Source: Rosa chinensis (lineage: Eukaryota; Streptophyta; Magnoliopsida; Rosales; Rosaceae). Taken from it: 64,000 nucleotides of DNA. A model generated the notes under the pieces. That model was not told where the DNA came from and ran no database searches. It worked only from the letters and a program-made list of their open reading frames with translations. Shown here in pieces: positions 1-12,560 of the stretch; positions within the stretch are counted from its first letter, which is position 1, and each line of letters opens with the position of its first letter. The position numbers and the translations under genes are program-made. The stretch is from contig NC_037092.1 of the NCBI RefSeq assembly GCF_002994745.2, positions 82,256,824-82,320,823 of the forward strand, written 5' to 3'.

Positions 1-625
1 TTTAATGCCAATTGGTGATCTCATTGATCAACTTTTCCCAGACTTGATGTGATGCAATCAACTTTTCTCATTGAATTCTCACGTGCAATGCATAAGAGAA
101 GGTCCATGTTGACCTTAAATGTGCAGATTTCAATTTAGCCGATCATACTCTGTATTTTCATTCAACTTGGCGGCCTGTTCATATTGTTTATGAACGTACC
201 CGGCCCCTTTTTTTTTTTTTTTTCTGCGTTTTGTCATATAAACACAAGCATGAACTCATTGACATGGAAAGTTGGTCAAACATGCAAATGGCATGAAAGA
301 AAGTTGGTCTGAATTATAATGGAGGTGTTAAGTTGCCAAGTCATAATTCACCCTGGTCCCCATTGTGTGTGTATATATATATATATACATACATTTACTG
401 TTGCTTCCTCCTGCCCGCTGCATTTGCACTTCTCGATCTCTTTTTTATCAATAATATCTTGACATAGTCAAAGAGTGTAATCAGACACAACTTCATAATT
501 ATCGAAACCTATGAAGTTATACTTAATGCCATTTTGCAAACAATTGCATCCTTTGACTAACTTTTCCAAGACTTGCTTTAAATGCAATTAGTCAAACATA
601 ATTGTATTCCCATGTGCAATTGGCC
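1..625. repeat. diverged direct repeat, two ~100-bp copies (1-115 and 527-625)
   Basis: Both copies share, in order, TAATGCCA, AACTTTTCC(C)AGACTTG, (A)TGCAAT and a closing TGTGCAAT/CGTGCAAT block, with indels between. About 500 bp separate them. The origin is unknown: an old local duplication or two copies of a short dispersed repeat. Confidence 0.5.
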
Positions 626-669
626 ATATATATATATATATTTATATATATATATATATATATATTTTA
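625..669. repeat. TA microsatellite
   Basis: Alternating TA/AT run, interrupted by TTTATA, directly seen in the sequence. Confidence 0.9.
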
Positions 670-799
670 TACGTCGAGAATGTCTTGGCTCATATGCATG
701 TAATATGCTTTTGCCCCCCAAGTTTCGTGGTTTTCGGCGAATAGCACCGAATAACTAGAAACTTGGTGTACTCTGAGAAACATGGTGTGATAACCAATT

Positions 800-3700
800 A
801 TGCTCTATATCATGCAGGACTTGGTTGTCCAAGCAATGGCTTCGAAAGGGACCGGAGAAGACAATTATGAAGGCAAGCAAAAAAGTATCACCAAACGCTC
901 ATTTGCATTTGCGGAAGCACTAAGTCAAGCCACTGAAAAGAATGCCTCGGCCTTCATGAATAGAATAACACAAAGAGTCCCGAATGAAAGTGCGGTACGT
1001 CAACTGGGCCCAAGTTTCCATAATGATATACCGGCCGATGTGGAAAAAGTTTTGAGCCAGCATGAAGTAGATGATTCTAGCTACTTCAGTGAAGGAAAAG
1101 CATGGGGAGCATAGGGAACAAAACCAGGAAAATGGCCTGGTGAAACGACCAACTGGATTCCGTGGGTAGAACGATTCGAGAAGCGATTTGGGTAAATATG
1201 GAAACGACTTGGGATCTATGACGCCATCAAGCTGTCCACCATTACTATTCCTTGTGACCGCTCCTTGCTGGCTGCCGCTATGTGTTTTTGGAGTTCTCAA
1301 ACAAACTCTCTGAAGCTTTAGTTTGGTGCACTTAGTCCGACCTTGATTGATATAGCGGCCATTATAGGCCTGCCGCCACATGGGCAAGTGGTGGACATCG
1401 TATTTGCAGAAGGAAAGTGTGACATTGATCTTGGCTGCGAACTAAGAGATCGAACTCAGGGCAGACCAGCCGTTGCTAATTTTAATACATGGATTGAGGT
1501 GTTTAACAACGGTTTGGGAAATAAGTCACTTGATAGTAATGGCAGTCCAGAAGAGAAAGGGGAAAGCCAACAGGAGACAATGGAAGTAACCCATGTAGAG
1601 CATGCTGCGTTTCTTGCCTTTTGGATATGTAAGTTCTTAGTGTGCACAACTTCTAAAAAAGTGAATGTGGAGTACTACAAGTTGGCTGAAGCATTAGCAA
1701 GTAAAGAAGTACAAGAGAGAGATCAGCCATTAGCTCTTGGTCCATTTGTGCTTGCCCACTTATACAGATGTCTTCACCACTGTGTGACCAAAGGACTGAA
1801 TCCAAATTGGTCTGGGCTATTGTGGATTTTTCAGTTGTGGCTGCACACTTACTTTCCCTCTTTCAGACAGTCGGGTTTAGCATTAGCAGTTGACACCACT
1901 CTTGGACAACAATTGGCTCATTTTGATTTACTTCCTCATTCGGCAGAAGAGTGTTTTGAGGTGTTGTTCAAGTGTCCAGAGTTTTCTGCAGAACAGTTTG
2001 CCGTTTGTTTCAGTAGGAAGTATCCACCTTACCTTGCAATGGATATCAGCCAACACGCCTCAGAAAGTGAGACAAGATGGGAGACTGCGTGTTCAGCTTG
2101 GAAGAGTGCAATAGGTATGAGGGATCTCTTCTGGGGTGCCTTGTCTGGTAAAACACTCAAGTGTGGAGTGGAGTTATATTCACCATCCTATTTCAGTCAT
2201 CAATTGGGATATTATCAAGCTATACCGGCTCCGGTGCCAGAATCGTCAAACCGATATAGTTCATTGCGAGCCGTTTTCTCCAATAAGGACGACATTGAGC
2301 AGAATAACAAGGCGTTTGTGTACAACATGAGCTTTCCCATGAAGACAAGAGTAGCAACTAGCAAGAGTTCCTCCCAGTTCAGAGAGTGGTGGGTGAAATG
2401 AGTAGGTAGCCGCTTTAAAGATGGGTTGGTGTCGGCTAGGCGATCGGCTTTTGCAGGAAATCCATGGGCACAAGAGAAGCCGAAAGCTGTAAGGCGTGGT
2501 AAAATAACAAGCAAAGTTGCTAGAGCAATCCCAACTATAAGTAAGTTGTTGGCCCCCCCCCCCCAAGTGTACTTTCATTTATGCACATGTTGTTAGTTTG
2601 TTCACTAACTTGGGGTTTGCTGATTGTAGGTGGCCAAGAGTCTTTGAAGAAGTGTGCTAAAGGGAGCACAAAGAGAAAGGCCATCTATAGTGCGGCCACT
2701 GAGGCGGCCAAAGGTAGGCCAAAATCAATTTGAATTGCAGTCGGCCATTATGTAAGGAATCATGGCCGATGGCTAATGGCATTTCTGTTTTGTCTCCTTT
2801 GAATAACAGATGGTGCCAGCCTGTCTTCAACGTCTCAATCTCCTCCAGCGAAACAACCGGCAAAACAAGACGAGCAATCCTCTGAGAGCGAAGAACAATT
2901 GTGCGTGGCCAAACGAAGTTGCCTAGAGACATTCAAGGTATGACACAGCACCAAAGTGAAGAATTGGCTATTAGCTTGAGCATAAATATGACATACTTTA
3001 TATGATGAATTTGTAGAAGGCCAACGTCCAAAATGCCATTCCTAGTGAAACAGAGGAATCCGTGGAACTAACCATTGATAAAGATGGCCAACCAAGTAGT
3101 GACGAACCTGTGGGGGAGATAATTTCTCTTGAAAGAATGGCTGAAAGCGAAGTTGTGACAATGAATATGGAAGAGACACTTGTGCTCACCCAAACTTCAA
3201 CGCAAGCCAGTATTCCCTCCTCGTCGCTTAGTGAGCAACACCTGGTGTTGGCTAATGAACTAGTAAGTATGCACCAAACATGTTTTGTGATTACTTCCCT
3301 TCTATTATGCTAAAGAACTGATTGTTAGTGGCTGACATTGTAGGAAGGTAATCAAGGGTTTGAAGCCGAACTTCAGGCTTTCATGAGGGCATTTTCGGCC
3401 GATGCTCTAATCCAACCAAAATGCTGCTCGGCCATTTCGCAGTTACCAACCGCGCAATTGACATCAAGGGAGGAAGTTGATGGGGCTCTGAAGATGGTAA
3501 AGGAAACATTAGCGCAGCCATTAAAAGAATTAGTGGAAACAGGCCAACTATCAAAAGTGAAAGTGGCCATGGATTTGTTACTTGGAGCCAAATACTTTGC
3601 CCCTCCCAAGGTAGCTCTCATTGGTGAGAAGCTAGAAGTGTTGACCCAACAAATATCCCGTGTAGCTGGTTCATACCAAGAAATAGAAAAAAGGAGACAA

Positions 3701-4018
3701 CAAATCTTGGCTTGTGAGCAAATGAAGAAAGCCTTGGTTCCCAAGTTTGGGTGGTGTATGGAACAAAAACGGGTTGTGGAGTCTCTTGAAGGCAAGATAA
3801 ATGAGTTGGAAAGCCAATTGGCGTCCTTGAAACAAGAGAGACAAGAAGTGGGGGAAAAGCTCCTTCAAAGGAGTAAGCAGTGTTTCCAAAGCCAAGGACA
3901 ACTGAAAAAAATAGAGGCCGAATTGAAAAATTCCGAGCCTAGGTGTATGCAACTTGAGAGTGACCTTCAGGATACTAGTTGTACCTTGGGAGCTCTTAAA
4001 GCTTTATTAGCCGAGTAA
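800..4018 (+). pseudogene. antisense plant-mobile-domain (PMD, aminotransferase-like) gene of the Tat element, broken
   Basis: One frame runs from 800 to 2540 with at least four in-frame stops (TAG 1112-1114, TAA near 1192, TAG near 1318, TGA 2399-2401). Between the stops it reads as a plant mobile domain: WVERFEKRFG, then LSTITIPCDRSLLAA, then LIDIAAIIGLPPHG, in the usual order. Clear GT..AG introns follow, giving likely exons up to 2540, 2630-2713, 2810-2937, 3017-3262 and 3344-4018. The last exon encodes a Gln/Glu/Lys-rich coiled coil (about 3,650-4,010) ending at TAA 4016-4018. PMD proteins occur both as host genes (MAIN/MAIL1) and inside plant transposons; the position 300 bp from the convergent pol end argues for the transposon type. 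Introns in a retrotransposon gene antisense to the genomic RNA are possible because splicing of the antisense transcript does not affect the genomic RNA. Confidence 0.72.
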
Positions 4019-4317
4019 TGATGATTGATGTATGTGGCTCTTTTGTCGGCCGTGGGCCGGTTTTTGTAAACATTTGAAAGTTATGGGCCGATGAAAAACT
4101 TAATTAATTATTTGCTTACCGGTAGATTATCATAAACATCGTTGGGTCATGGATAGATAATATCTTGTAGTAGTAAATACAAGTGAAGTATAATGGTTAA
4201 GCAAACAAACTGGAAATCTGATAAAAATAATCTTTTCGGCTTAATTGCATCGGCCACGGTCAAGATGGCCTAAACATTATACATTATAAACTAGTGGCCA
4301 TCTTTTGATTATACCAC
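4019..4317. other. spacer between antisense PMD gene and pol end
   Basis: About 300 bp without coding potential. It is rich in GGCC words and would hold the two convergent transcripts' ends. No distinct terminator motif was recognised. Confidence 0.5.
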
Positions 4318-5561
4318 TACTCAGCAGCTCGCGCTTCCCATATTGTGGGATAATATTTCTTTAGGTATTGGCCATTAATGGGCATTGCGTGTCGTTCGCC
4401 ATCTTTATCTCTCAAATGATATGCTCATTTTCCAAGAACTTTGTCAATAATAAACGGACCCTCCCAATTTGGTGACCATTTTCCAAATTTGGGATCCTTT
4501 GTACCGATGGGTAACACTACTTTCCAAACCAACTCGCCTTCGCCAAAACTCTTGTATTTGATCTTTTTATTATAAGCACGAGCGACAGCCTTCTTTTGAG
4601 CTTGAAGCCGATCATATGCATCCAACCGCGACTGGTCAAGATCCTCTAGTTCTTGCAACATTGCCTGACTATATTCGTCGGCTGTGAGATTATTTTGCAT
4701 TGCGACTCTCAAAGATCTGACTGTCATTTCCATCGGTAACATTGCATCATGTCCATAAGTCAGAGCAAAGGGAGTTGTCCCTGTAGCCGAGCGTTTGGAG
4801 GTCCGATAAGCCCATAAAATTTCTGATAGAAGATTGTGCCAATCACGCGGATTTTCCTGAATCATCTTTTCCACAATTTGGATGAGGACCTTGTTTGTGG
4901 CCTCAGCCTATCCATTAGCCTGAGCATAATAGGGTGTCGATTGCTGCATTGTAATCTTATACTCGGCCATCCGTTTGATGACGGCTTCAGCTATGAATAC
5001 CGATCCTCGGTCAGTTGTTATAGTTTATGGAATACCGAAGCGGTGAATGATGTTTTGCTCAATGAATTTGATCACCTCGGCACTACTGATGGAGGTGAAT
5101 GGAACGGCCTCAACTCATTTTGTAAAGTAATCTGTGGTTACCAGTATCCATCTGTGCTGTTTAGAAGATGGGGGAGATATTTGGCCAATTATATCCATTG
5201 CCCAGCCCCGAAAAGGCCATGGCTTCACTATTGGATTCATGAGGAAAGCAGGAACTCTCTGAATGGATCCGTGAAGTTGGCATGGAGCACAGCCTCGAGC
5301 ATACTCAATACAGTCTTTAAGAATAGTCGACCAGTAGTAACCATGTCTCCTGATTAACCATCTCATTTTTATCCCAACCTGGTGTGCTCCGCAAATACCT
5401 TCATGAACTTCAACCATTACTAGCTGGGCATCTTCGAAGCCAAGGCAACAAAGAAGAAGGTCAACATCAAGACTTTTCCTTAGCAGTTCACCATTTTTAA
5501 TTGTGAACTTGCTAGACAACATTCTAATTTTTCGGCTCCCACCGCCATCAGTTTTCATCAA
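4318..5561 (-). pseudogene. integrase region of the Tat element
   Basis: The minus-strand frame at 5,561-5,115 carries the integrase zinc-binding module (H..H..C..C: HEGICGAH ... CIEYARGCAPCQ) and the start of the catalytic core (GWAMDIIGQI, TTDYFTK). The part at 4,874-4,425 carries the C-terminal integrase region (LWAYRTSKRSATGTTPFALTYG, then WEGPFIIDKVLGK). The frame stops early at TGA 4425-4427; the following codons in the same frame (AYHLRDKDG ... YYPTIWEARAAE, natural stop TAG about 4318-4320) show that it is a point mutation. The stretch between 4,875 and 5,115 holds frame changes and stops within the DDE core. Not functional. Confidence 0.8.
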
Positions 5562-5567
5562 AAGGTG

Positions 5568-6641
5568 TTAGATTATGTAAAATCTCCAATCACCAAGTGG
5601 CACGTCAAGCTCAAAGACATCGGCCGGCATACCTCTCTCGGCCAAAGATGGCAACGATTTTCTCTCAATTGTGATGATTTTGTTAGTCTGGCCTGCTGGA
5701 ATGCTGACGCCGGAAGCAATTTGAGCCATTTCATTCGCTTCACGATTGAGTTCTCGCGGAAGATGGTGAAATTCCACATCATGAAAACAACTAAGCAGTT
5801 GCTGTGCGGCGGCATAATAAGTGGCCAACGAGAGATTTGAACATCTAAAAACTTGGAGCATTTGATTGATGACTAATAGTGAGTCCCCAAACACCTTAAC
5901 TCTTGTTGCTCCAAGCTCTTCCAATACTTCCAGGCCAATTATTAAGGCTTCATATTCGGCCTGGTTGTTTGTGCAGTTAAAGTCCAGTTTGAAGGCATAT
6001 TGATGCTTTTGGCCGGTTGGAGATTCAATCACTATTCCTGCCCCGGAGGAGTCGCAGGTGCTTGAGCCATCAAAATATAGTAGCCAAGGCTCATGATACA
6101 TCTGGCCGACTTGTGCAGTATCTATTTCGACGTTCTCCATATCTTCAATTTCAACAGAAGGGTGGTTAGCAAGAAATTGAGCCAATGCCTGGCCTTTGAT
6201 TGATTTTTGAGCCACGTATTTGAAAGTAAATTCAGAAAGCGCCATTGTCCATTTTCCAATTCGGCCTTTGTTGATTGGCCGAGTCAACATATATTTGATC
6301 AAATCCGTTTGTGAAATTATATGAACAACTGATGGTAACATATAATGTCGTAATTTAATTGCCGAAAAGTAGAGCACGAGGCATAGTTTTTCAATCGCCG
6401 AATATCTTATCTCAATGGGTGTGAGGATTCTGCTCAAATAATGGATAGCTTGCTCTTTTCCTTGATCATTGTCTTGAGCCAACATGCTCCCAATTGATTC
6501 AGTTGTGGCCGCTATGTAGAGCTTCAGCGGCTTTCCTTTCTGTGGAGGTACTAACACTGGGGGTTGTGTTAAATACTTCTTGAGTTCGTCAAAAGCTTGT
6601 TGGTGCTCTGGCTCCCACTTGTACTCATCTCCAATTTTCAA
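5568..6641 (-). pseudogene. RNase H modules of the Tat element
   Basis: The frame begins within the connection after reverse transcriptase (WEPEHQQAFDELKKYL), followed by the first RNase H (YIAATTESIGSMLAQ ... IHYLSRILTPIEIRYSAIEKLCL). The second, plant-type RNase H follows (WLLYFDGSSTCDSSGAGIV ... NNQAEYEALIIGLEVLEELG ... FGDSLLVINQM), with its D-E-D residues visible. Two RNase H modules in tandem are typical of the Tat lineage. It is continuous over 357 codons but separated from reverse transcriptase by stops at 6,642-6,845. Confidence 0.85.
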
Positions 6642-6845
6642 CTTAAGTAGAGAAGAGAAAGGCCGAAGTTTACCGTCAAAGTTAGAGATGAATCGTCTGA
6701 GAAAATTAACTTGACCAAGGAATGATTGTAGCTGTTTTTTGTTAGAAGGAGCGGGTGCATCGATAATGGCTTTAGCCTTATTCTTGTCGACCTCAATTCC
6801 CCGCTAGTGAATAAGAAAACCTAGAAAATTCCCCGCTGATACTCC

Positions 6846-7907
6846 TTAAACGCACTTCTTGGGGTTCATTTTAAGTTTATGTTTTCGCATACGTTTGAAT
6901 GTTTGCTCAAGATCAGCTAGATGTCCTGATCGGATTTTTGATTTAACAACCACGTCATCTATGTACACCTCTACGGTTTTGCCAATTAAATCGTGAAAAA
7001 TGGCATTCATGGCCCTTTGGTAAGTTGCTCCTGCATTCTTTAAGCCGAAAGGCATCACTACCCATTCAAAGGTTCCAACAAAGCCTGGGCACCTAAAGGC
7101 GGTTTTATGGACATCCTCTTCGGCTACAAATATTTGATTATAGCCGGCATGTCCATCCATGAAAGATAATATTTCATGTTTGGCCACTCCATCAATTAAG
7201 AGATCGGCCATTGGCATAGGATATTCATCTTTTGGAGTTGCTAAATTTAAGTTTCTGAAGTCAACGCATACTCTCATCTTGCCATTTTTCTTTCTTACAT
7301 GTACAGCGTTGGAAACCCATTCCACATATCTAGCAAGTCTAATAAATTTAGCATGTAGTAATCGTTCAATTTCCTCTTTCATTTCAATTTGTACCTCGGC
7401 GGAACATCGCCGAGGAGCTTGTTTGTAAGGTTTACAATCATCTCTAAGAGGTAATACATGTTCTACTAAGCTTCTATCGAGCCAAGGCATTTCATGGTAC
7501 TCCCATGCAAAACAATCCTTATATTCTCGTAATAAAGCCTCCATAGCTGCTCGTAGTTCTGGATCGAGAAGTCTACTGATAGAGATTAGCCGAGGGTTAT
7601 CTTCATCTCCCAAGTTGATTTGGTCTACAGGATCTTGAGTTTCGGCTTCAGTATCTTCTAATTCGGCCGGGGCTGGGCCGATATCTTCCAACTGCAATTC
7701 TTCTTCCTGTTGTTCTGCAATATATTCCATCAAGTTGATGGCCGAGTTAGACTTGGTAATCCTGCAGGCCCAATAGGCCAACAAACGTCCTAAAATAGAT
7801 CGGACTGCGGCCTTTCTTTCTAGAGACCTTGGGTCTCTAGACATTGATATTGTCCTTGAAGAGGTCAACCAGGGTTGGACGTTCTGCATCTTGCAAAACA
7901 TCCTCAC
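6846..7907 (-). pseudogene. reverse transcriptase of the Tat element
   Basis: Contains the ordered RT motifs WVSNAVHVRKKNGKMRVCVDF, LSFMDGHAGYNQI, MPFGLKNAGATYQ and the catalytic box YIDDVVVKS. The N-terminal part before about residue 130 is the linker from protease (LISISRLLDPELRAAMEALL, CFAWEYHEMPWLD). The frame overlaps the preceding piece (8,115-7,837) in another frame, so a frameshift lies near 7,850-7,900. Confidence 0.87.
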
Positions 7908-8124
7908 TCCTTAGGTTGACAATTTTCTGGGCCGTAACTTGGGTAGGTCGGCCCTTGCTATCTTGTCCACTGAAAGTGAAATAACCAATATCGTCCTCAT
8001 AAAACCTTGCTTCTACTATATTGGTGGATGCTTGAAATGGATTATTGTCTGCTGGAATGACCTCAATTTTGTCTCCATGCCAGAAGATCAAAACTTGATG
8101 CAGGGAAGAAGGCACACATAAGTT

Positions 8125-10047
8125 CTAGTGAATCCAATCGCGGCCAAGCAACGCATTGTAATGAGCAGATGAATCGACCACGAAGAAAGCTGTCATGTTT
8201 GTCTTTTCCCCCACTGTGACATCAAGTGGGAGGATACCTCTTGGCCTGCTCTTCCCGCCAGAGAAGTTGCTCACTGTGATGTCCGAAGGTAGCAAATCGG
8301 ATTCAGTTCTGCGTAATTTCTTCATAACGGCTGTAGGTAACACATTAACTGCTGCACCATTGTCCACCAAAACTTTCGTTATTGGATATCCCTCTATGTA
8401 AGCCGTGATGTATAACGGCTTCAAATGTTGAGCCATTTTGGCCGTTGGTTTTGTGAGTACCACACGGCCGTCTTCATCCTTCAACTGGGCAACGGCTTCA
8501 TCAATCTCAAATCGAGGTTGTTGATCTGCAACAAAGTCGCCGATCAGTTCATTTGACTGACCTGGTTGAGCTTTGAGTTCGGAAGGTAGGACATAAACCA
8601 TGTTGATGTCCATTGTATTACCTTCTCCTTTTCCAAAGGCGGCCTCGCCCTTGTAAAATGGGGATAAGGTTTCCATGTCAAAAGCTGTGTCATCTCCTAT
8701 GTCGTAGTCGATTCCAGCTTCATTATCATAGTCACCTTGTTCTTCTTCTTCCCCATAATCGACTTCCTCATCACCCTCGTCTCCATAATCGTCTTGCTTA
8801 CCATTGTTCGTGGCAGCACCTTCTACCATTTCTTCATCCTTTAACTGCTGATTGAGACTGGCTTGCTCTTTCTTCAATTCTTCAATGGCCCCAGTTGTCA
8901 GCTTGGTGGATGCCTTCTCTGTCTCTGCTTGCCACTTGATTGCACGAGCCCGCAGGTATTTGGACAAATTATCTAGTAATTTGCTCTCGGCGGACGTGAA
9001 TCCATAAATCTCAGCAGCTGGATGTTGTTTATGGTAGGTGCGGAGGTAAGTCAGGTCAGCATCAGAAATAGGTAAGTTATCAATATTGGCTTCCAGCTTA
9101 CAATTCTCCATCATTGCCTGATAACTGATTTTTAAGCCGATGCTAGAATCCTCAGTGATGAGGTATGACTCTGAAGACAGATCCTTTTCCAACATCTTCA
9201 TCATCGCGCTTTCCTCCTCAGTTAGGCCATAAGTGGCCAATGCTGAATACATCCTATGATATTTTTTCATCATCCCTAGATCTTGATTTGAGAACGGCGG
9301 ATCCTGTCCTCTCAGTACTCTTATGGTAGGGACTTTTCCATTTGGCGTCTTATCCATAGCCGCCTTTTGTACTTCCTTTTGTTGTTCAATATCCTTAGCT
9401 TTGGCATCGGCTTTCGCTTGGTCTTCAGTCGCAAAGTCTTGCTTTTCTAAATAATCATCAAGTTCCCTTGCGAGCTGGGCCTCTTCTGGCATTATGCCAT
9501 AGGTTTCCTCGGCCGAGTGACTTCTATGAAAACATCTAAGGAAATGAAAGTCGGCTTCTGAAACTGGAATTTGAGCGACTATATCCTTCTTTTGGATTCC
9601 TTTGCGATGTGCTTGATACAAAGCTTTTAAACCAGGTGTAATGAATCGGCTATGGAAATCCTGTCGAATCAGAGCATGATCGGCATCAGAATTTGCTACT
9701 ATTGTATTGAGAATATAGTCTTGACTCCTTGGAAGCCCATAAATTGCAGGGGCTGAATGTTTCTGGTGAAACTTCCTCATTGTTTCTAATTCAGCCAACT
9801 TAAATGGAGGGTTAAGATGTTTGAAAACCTTAACCCCTCCTTCAGTAAAACGTAGATGGGGTAGCTTTGGGAAGCTAAGGACATTTTCAAAATGATCACC
9901 GATGGTCTCAAGTTTCATAGGTTCTCCTGAATCCTTATGAAAGTCCTCCCTTATTATAGGGGCTTCTTTGTTATCTGCTTCAGTAGAGCGTCTGACTTCC
10001 TGCCCTTCTAACCCTTGCTGCCTTGCGGCCGCCACTTCCCTTTGCAT
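8125..10047 (-). pseudogene. Tat element frame with HxxHSAxxxYG repeats, acidic linker and protease
   Basis: A 640-codon open frame. Residues about 80-350 hold four related modules centred on [YF]H[QRK]xxSAxxxYG (residues about 93-104, 173-184, 263-274, 339-349). The first and third are introduced by PPF, the second and fourth by P[IV]S[ED]AD, so the set looks like two copies of a two-module unit. An acidic stretch follows (about 415-465), then an aspartic protease region with VLVDNGAAVNVLP (catalytic D followed by N instead of S/T) and NALLGRDWIH. The frame ends at an in-frame TAG (8125-8127), after which the same frame continues (8,115-7,837), so this is a nonsense mutation. It is shifted by two bases relative to gag upstream. 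Confidence 0.75.
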
Positions 10048-10109
10048 ACATCTCTTTTGACTATATTGGCCGTGGGAGTCCCCAATTCATTGCCAGCATG
10101 TTTCCCTCC

Positions 10110-12533
10110 TCAGTCTTTCTTCTTACTTTCTTCACAATTAGTTGGGGCTTTTAACCCAGGCTTTACCTGTCGATCAGTAGCTAACTCTTGGTTCTTGATT
10201 TGCAGAAGATTATTAAGAGTTACCTCACAATTGCAACGGCTGCACAGAATCACAGCGCTGGCCGGAGGTACTTTTGAAGTAGATGACGATGAAGCCTTCA
10301 AAGCCGGTGGCATTGTCATATCGTATGCATCCTCATCCTGACTGTCATAAACTGGTTCCCTCCTCTGGTCACGAAACATATACCTCCTTCGGGCCCTAGG
10401 ATCAGACAAGTTCATATTTGGCCAATTCCTCCTGTGACCTCTTGGGAAGTTGACGTACACCATGTTGACTAGAAAAGGGTCGGTATCGACAAGCTGAGCT
10501 GGTTTGCTCGTCTCCGGAAACTTCAGCTTTCCTTTTTCAATGAGATCCTGCAAAGTATCACGGTAAACCACACAATTGTTAGTAGAATGCTTCCATGAAT
10601 TGTGAAATTTACAATAAGACTTATTTCTAGTTTCATCGGCCTTAGGTATAACATGGCCGTTTGGCAATTTAATTACTTTCTCAGTAAGAAGTTGATCAAA
10701 AATTATGTCAGCCTTTGTGATATCAAAAGTGTAAGTGCGGGTATGTGTCAATCTTAAAGGTGTGCCATCTTTGGTATGGTAGGTTATCGGCTGAGGTTTA
10801 TCCTTGATTGGGTTTGTTGGCTTTGCAAGGGCTTTACAAATCATTGGTTTGTTTATAAACAATTCGGCAGCATTGACATCGGCCGAATCTTCTTCCTCGA
10901 CCTTCAAACCTTCGAAATTGGCCTCCATAGCATGAACAGTAGGATTCTTATAATAAGTTCCCTTTGAGGCTGATCTAGCTTGAGTCTCTTCTCTAATGAT
11001 TGCCTCATATCTAGCCACGCTAGTGGTCAATTCAAAGATGTCTCTAATATCAACTCCCTCATATTTCTTGCGCAATTCATAATTCAGACCTTGCTGAGCT
11101 ATTCGAACAAACTCTAGCTCTCCCAAATTGACTCGGCACTTATTTCTTGCGGCCTTAAATCTATCTAAGAAATCTTGGGCCGACTCATGTGCTTCTTGAT
11201 ACATTTTTGCTAAATCAGCAATTGTGACTTCTGGTTCGGCTCTGTAGAATTGCTCATGGAAAGTTCTTTCCATGTCGGCCCAGTTTTGAATAGAATTAGG
11301 AGCCAAGTTGACATACCAAGCATGAGCAGGGCCGGTCAGTGAGTTCTCAAACCACTTCAACTTCAAATCATCATCTCTAGAATACTCAGCACATCGCGCT
11401 GTGAACTGGGAAATATGTGCTATAGTTGATTGGTAATCATCTCCACTGAATAAAGGAAAGTCGGGAAATTTGAATCCCCTCGGATAGTCTCTGTTTTCAA
11501 CCCTTTCCGGATATGGTTTGGTGTATCTCGGCCTGGCCGTTCTTCTAGGAGCCGACCCTACAGTCTCTTCATAAATTCTCCTTATTTCTTCGACTGTCAA
11601 CCCATTCCTAGGTGGATTTTGTCCTCCCAAACCGTTGTTGTTATTTATCGGCTGTTGCACATAATTATTGGCCATTCCAAATTGGGGTTGAGCTTGAAAC
11701 GGCTGTCCACCAATAGGAAACTGAGCCTGTGGCTGTGGAACTTATGCATGAGCTTGCTGCCATGGAGGTTGAAGTGCTTGGTTGAATTGGCCTTGTTGAT
11801 TTTGTATCAGTAAGGTTTGCAAAGTGTTCTGACCATTCACCATAGCCGCCATTGTTTGGTTCAGTTGCTCAAGAGACGTTTGCAATCCTCCGATAGATCG
11901 GTTAGTATTCTCTCCCAAAACAGTAGCTAACTGATCTACCAACGTTCTATTGTTGATTTCTCCTCGAGTAGCGAGTTCATTCTTCTGCAATTTAAAAACC
12001 TCATTCAATGCTTTGTACAAATACTCGGTTGACACTCCGGCCGGTCCTAAATAATCAGTTTCCACAGTATCTCTAACTCTACCGTCTCGTGCTGCATAGA
12101 TGATAGCACCAGGAGTGGTTGCACTATTTGAGGCACTCTGAAAATCATTAAGTGGTGAATCTCTAGACGAACTTTCAGTAGATTGCCTGGCCAAGGCTGC
12201 GTCAGCGGCCGCTCGTCTCATGTCTTCTTGCCTTGCAGCGGCGTTGGCTGCCACTGCTTGTGTGGCCTCCTGTCTTGCGGCTAGTTCGGCTGATGCAGTC
12301 TTTGCTGCTTCTTAAGCTCTATGTTCATCGGCTGATTGTTTTGCCGATGAAGCGTCTGAAGTCCCATTCCCACTTGACTCAAGTGACATTCTGATTGGAG
12401 TAAGATCGAGCTTCGGTCGTGATGGACAAAAAGTTGAATTATGTCCTGACTCTCCACACCGAAGACACTTCTTTCCCCTATTTACACTGTATGGGTTGTC
12501 TTGTTTTTGTTGACTAACCTCCTTCCCTTGCAT
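10110..12533 (-). pseudogene. gag of the Tat element
   Basis: One frame interrupted by TAA at 12312-12314 and TAA at 11742-11744. The N-terminal piece has a CCHC zinc knuckle (CLRCGESGHNSTFC), an unusual position since plant gag knuckles normally lie near the C terminus. The middle is Ala/Gln-rich. The retrotransposon gag core lies at about 11,470-10,990 (FSGDDYQSTIAHISQFTARC, LKLKWFENSLTGPAHAWY, FLDRFKAARNKC). A second metal-binding-like motif, YCKFHNSWKHSTNNCVVY, lies near 10,600 and is the usual Tat C-terminal gag motif. Confidence 0.83.
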
Positions 12534-12560
12534 TCAACCTTACTAAGAAAATAGTAATCT

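Larger units (their letters stand above)
1..799. other. non-coding flank upstream of the antisense PMD gene
   Basis: No coding region is recognisable. The stretch holds a T homopolymer (about 209-223), two TA microsatellites (about 365-388 and 627-665) and a diverged direct repeat (separate entry). It lies directly upstream of the plus-strand PMD reading frame and ends in a possible splice acceptor (the bases catgcag just before the frame's ACTTGG), so it may hold that gene's promoter or leader. I expected a left LTR matching the one beginning at 12,586 and did not find it, so any left LTR must lie outside the window. Confidence 0.5.

Noticed and set aside
1..799. Left LTR of the first Tat element
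   Set aside because: No match to the sequence starting at 12,586 could be found, so none is called.
4836..5357. Plus-strand frame of 173 codons opposite integrase
   Set aside because: It is the complement of recognisable integrase sequence on the minus strand.
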